In this document: piece after piece, positions 12,570 to 12,728 of the stretch
Layout of the letters: every line of letters starts with the position of its first letter
Position numbering within the stretch: position 1 is the first letter of the stretch
Source of the DNA: an uncultured Leucobacter sp.
GTDB lineage: Bacteria > Actinomycetota > Actinomycetes > Actinomycetales > Microbacteriaceae
Length of the DNA stretch: 12,728 bases
Assembly: GCA_937872275.1 (NCBI GenBank)
Contig: CALMSE010000074.1
Span: 1-12,728, forward strand
Direction: 5' to 3'
Position numbers and translations under genes: made by a program
Notes under the pieces: generated by a model
The model's database searches: none
What the model saw: only the letters and a program-made list of their open reading frames with translations
Told to the model about the DNA's origin: nothing

Positions 12570-12728
12570 ATGAGCTCCAGCTTCTTCGCACTGCTCGACG
12601 ACATCGCCGTGCTCGCGAAGGCCGCTGCGGCCTCGATCGACGACGTCGTGGCGGGCGCCGCGAAGGCCTCCGCGAAGTCCGCCGGCGTCGTGATCGACGA
12701 CGCCGCGGTGACGCCCCAGTACGTGCGC
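12570..12728 (+). CDS. DUF808 family membrane protein, N-terminal part, cut by window edge
   Basis: The 53 visible codons begin MSSSFFALLDDIAVLAK and include VVIDDAAVTPQYV, the characteristic N-terminus of DUF808 (YedI-type) multi-pass inner-membrane proteins of unknown function. The ATG at 12570 follows GAGGA (12559-12563) with 6 nt spacing. The membrane helices lie beyond the window, so full length and integrity cannot be judged. Codon use returns to the C/G-ending pattern, unlike the preceding flavin reductase gene. Confidence 0.85.
   Translation, partial: MSSSFFALLDDIAVLAKAAAASIDDVVAGAAKASAKSAGVVIDDAAVTPQYVR

Overview
The window is chromosomal DNA from a very high-GC actinobacterium. Nearly all codons end in G or C, several genes look leaderless behind TANNNT-type -10 boxes, and the tRNAs lack an encoded CCA. 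The protein set would fit Microbacteriaceae (for example Leucobacter), but that placement is recall of protein style and no 16S or other marker is present. It reads as ordinary accessory chromosome: no phage, IS element, CRISPR array or toxin module was seen.

Layout. (1) 1-3285, minus strand: a probable operon read maf -> amidase -> AhpD-like carboxymuconolactone decarboxylase-family protein -> thiamine-diphosphate enzyme, which runs off the left edge. (2) 3286-3544: a divergent control region with an AT-rich island holding a good -35/-10 pair overlapped by a 39-bp nested palindrome, followed by a strong hairpin built around a TCCGGA hexamer array. (3) 3545-7149, plus strand: a four-gene ABC importer for Mn(II) or another divalent metal (lipoprotein receptor, ATPase, two permeases), tightly coupled by ATGA overlaps and, at one junction, by a possible 15-codon minicistron. 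(4) 7124-8682, minus strand: an ABC-2 exporter (permease and ATPase, ATGA overlap) that converges on the importer and overlaps its last gene by 26 bp. (5) 8718-10091, plus: a TrmA/RlmD-type RNA m5U methyltransferase with a TRAM domain but no iron-sulfur cysteines. (6) 10139-10222: a perfect 24-bp inverted repeat with tandem 18-bp units between convergent genes. (7) 10258-10740, minus: a small four-helix membrane protein of unknown role. (8) 10780-11007, plus: tRNA-Thr(GGT), tRNA-Met(CAT) and a strong terminator. (9) 11106-12430, plus: a long leader, then an NAD(P)H:FMN reductase and a split-barrel flavin reductase-like protein whose codon use differs sharply from every neighbour. (10) 12570 onward: the start of a DUF808 membrane protein.

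The best leads are the nested palindrome over the metal-transporter promoter, the hexamer-array hairpin in its leader, the minicistron-like junction, the intergenic palindrome at 10139-10222, and the codon-use outlier at 11897-12430. Nothing here is convincingly a wholly new system. The regulatory architecture of the metal importer is the strongest candidate for something undescribed.
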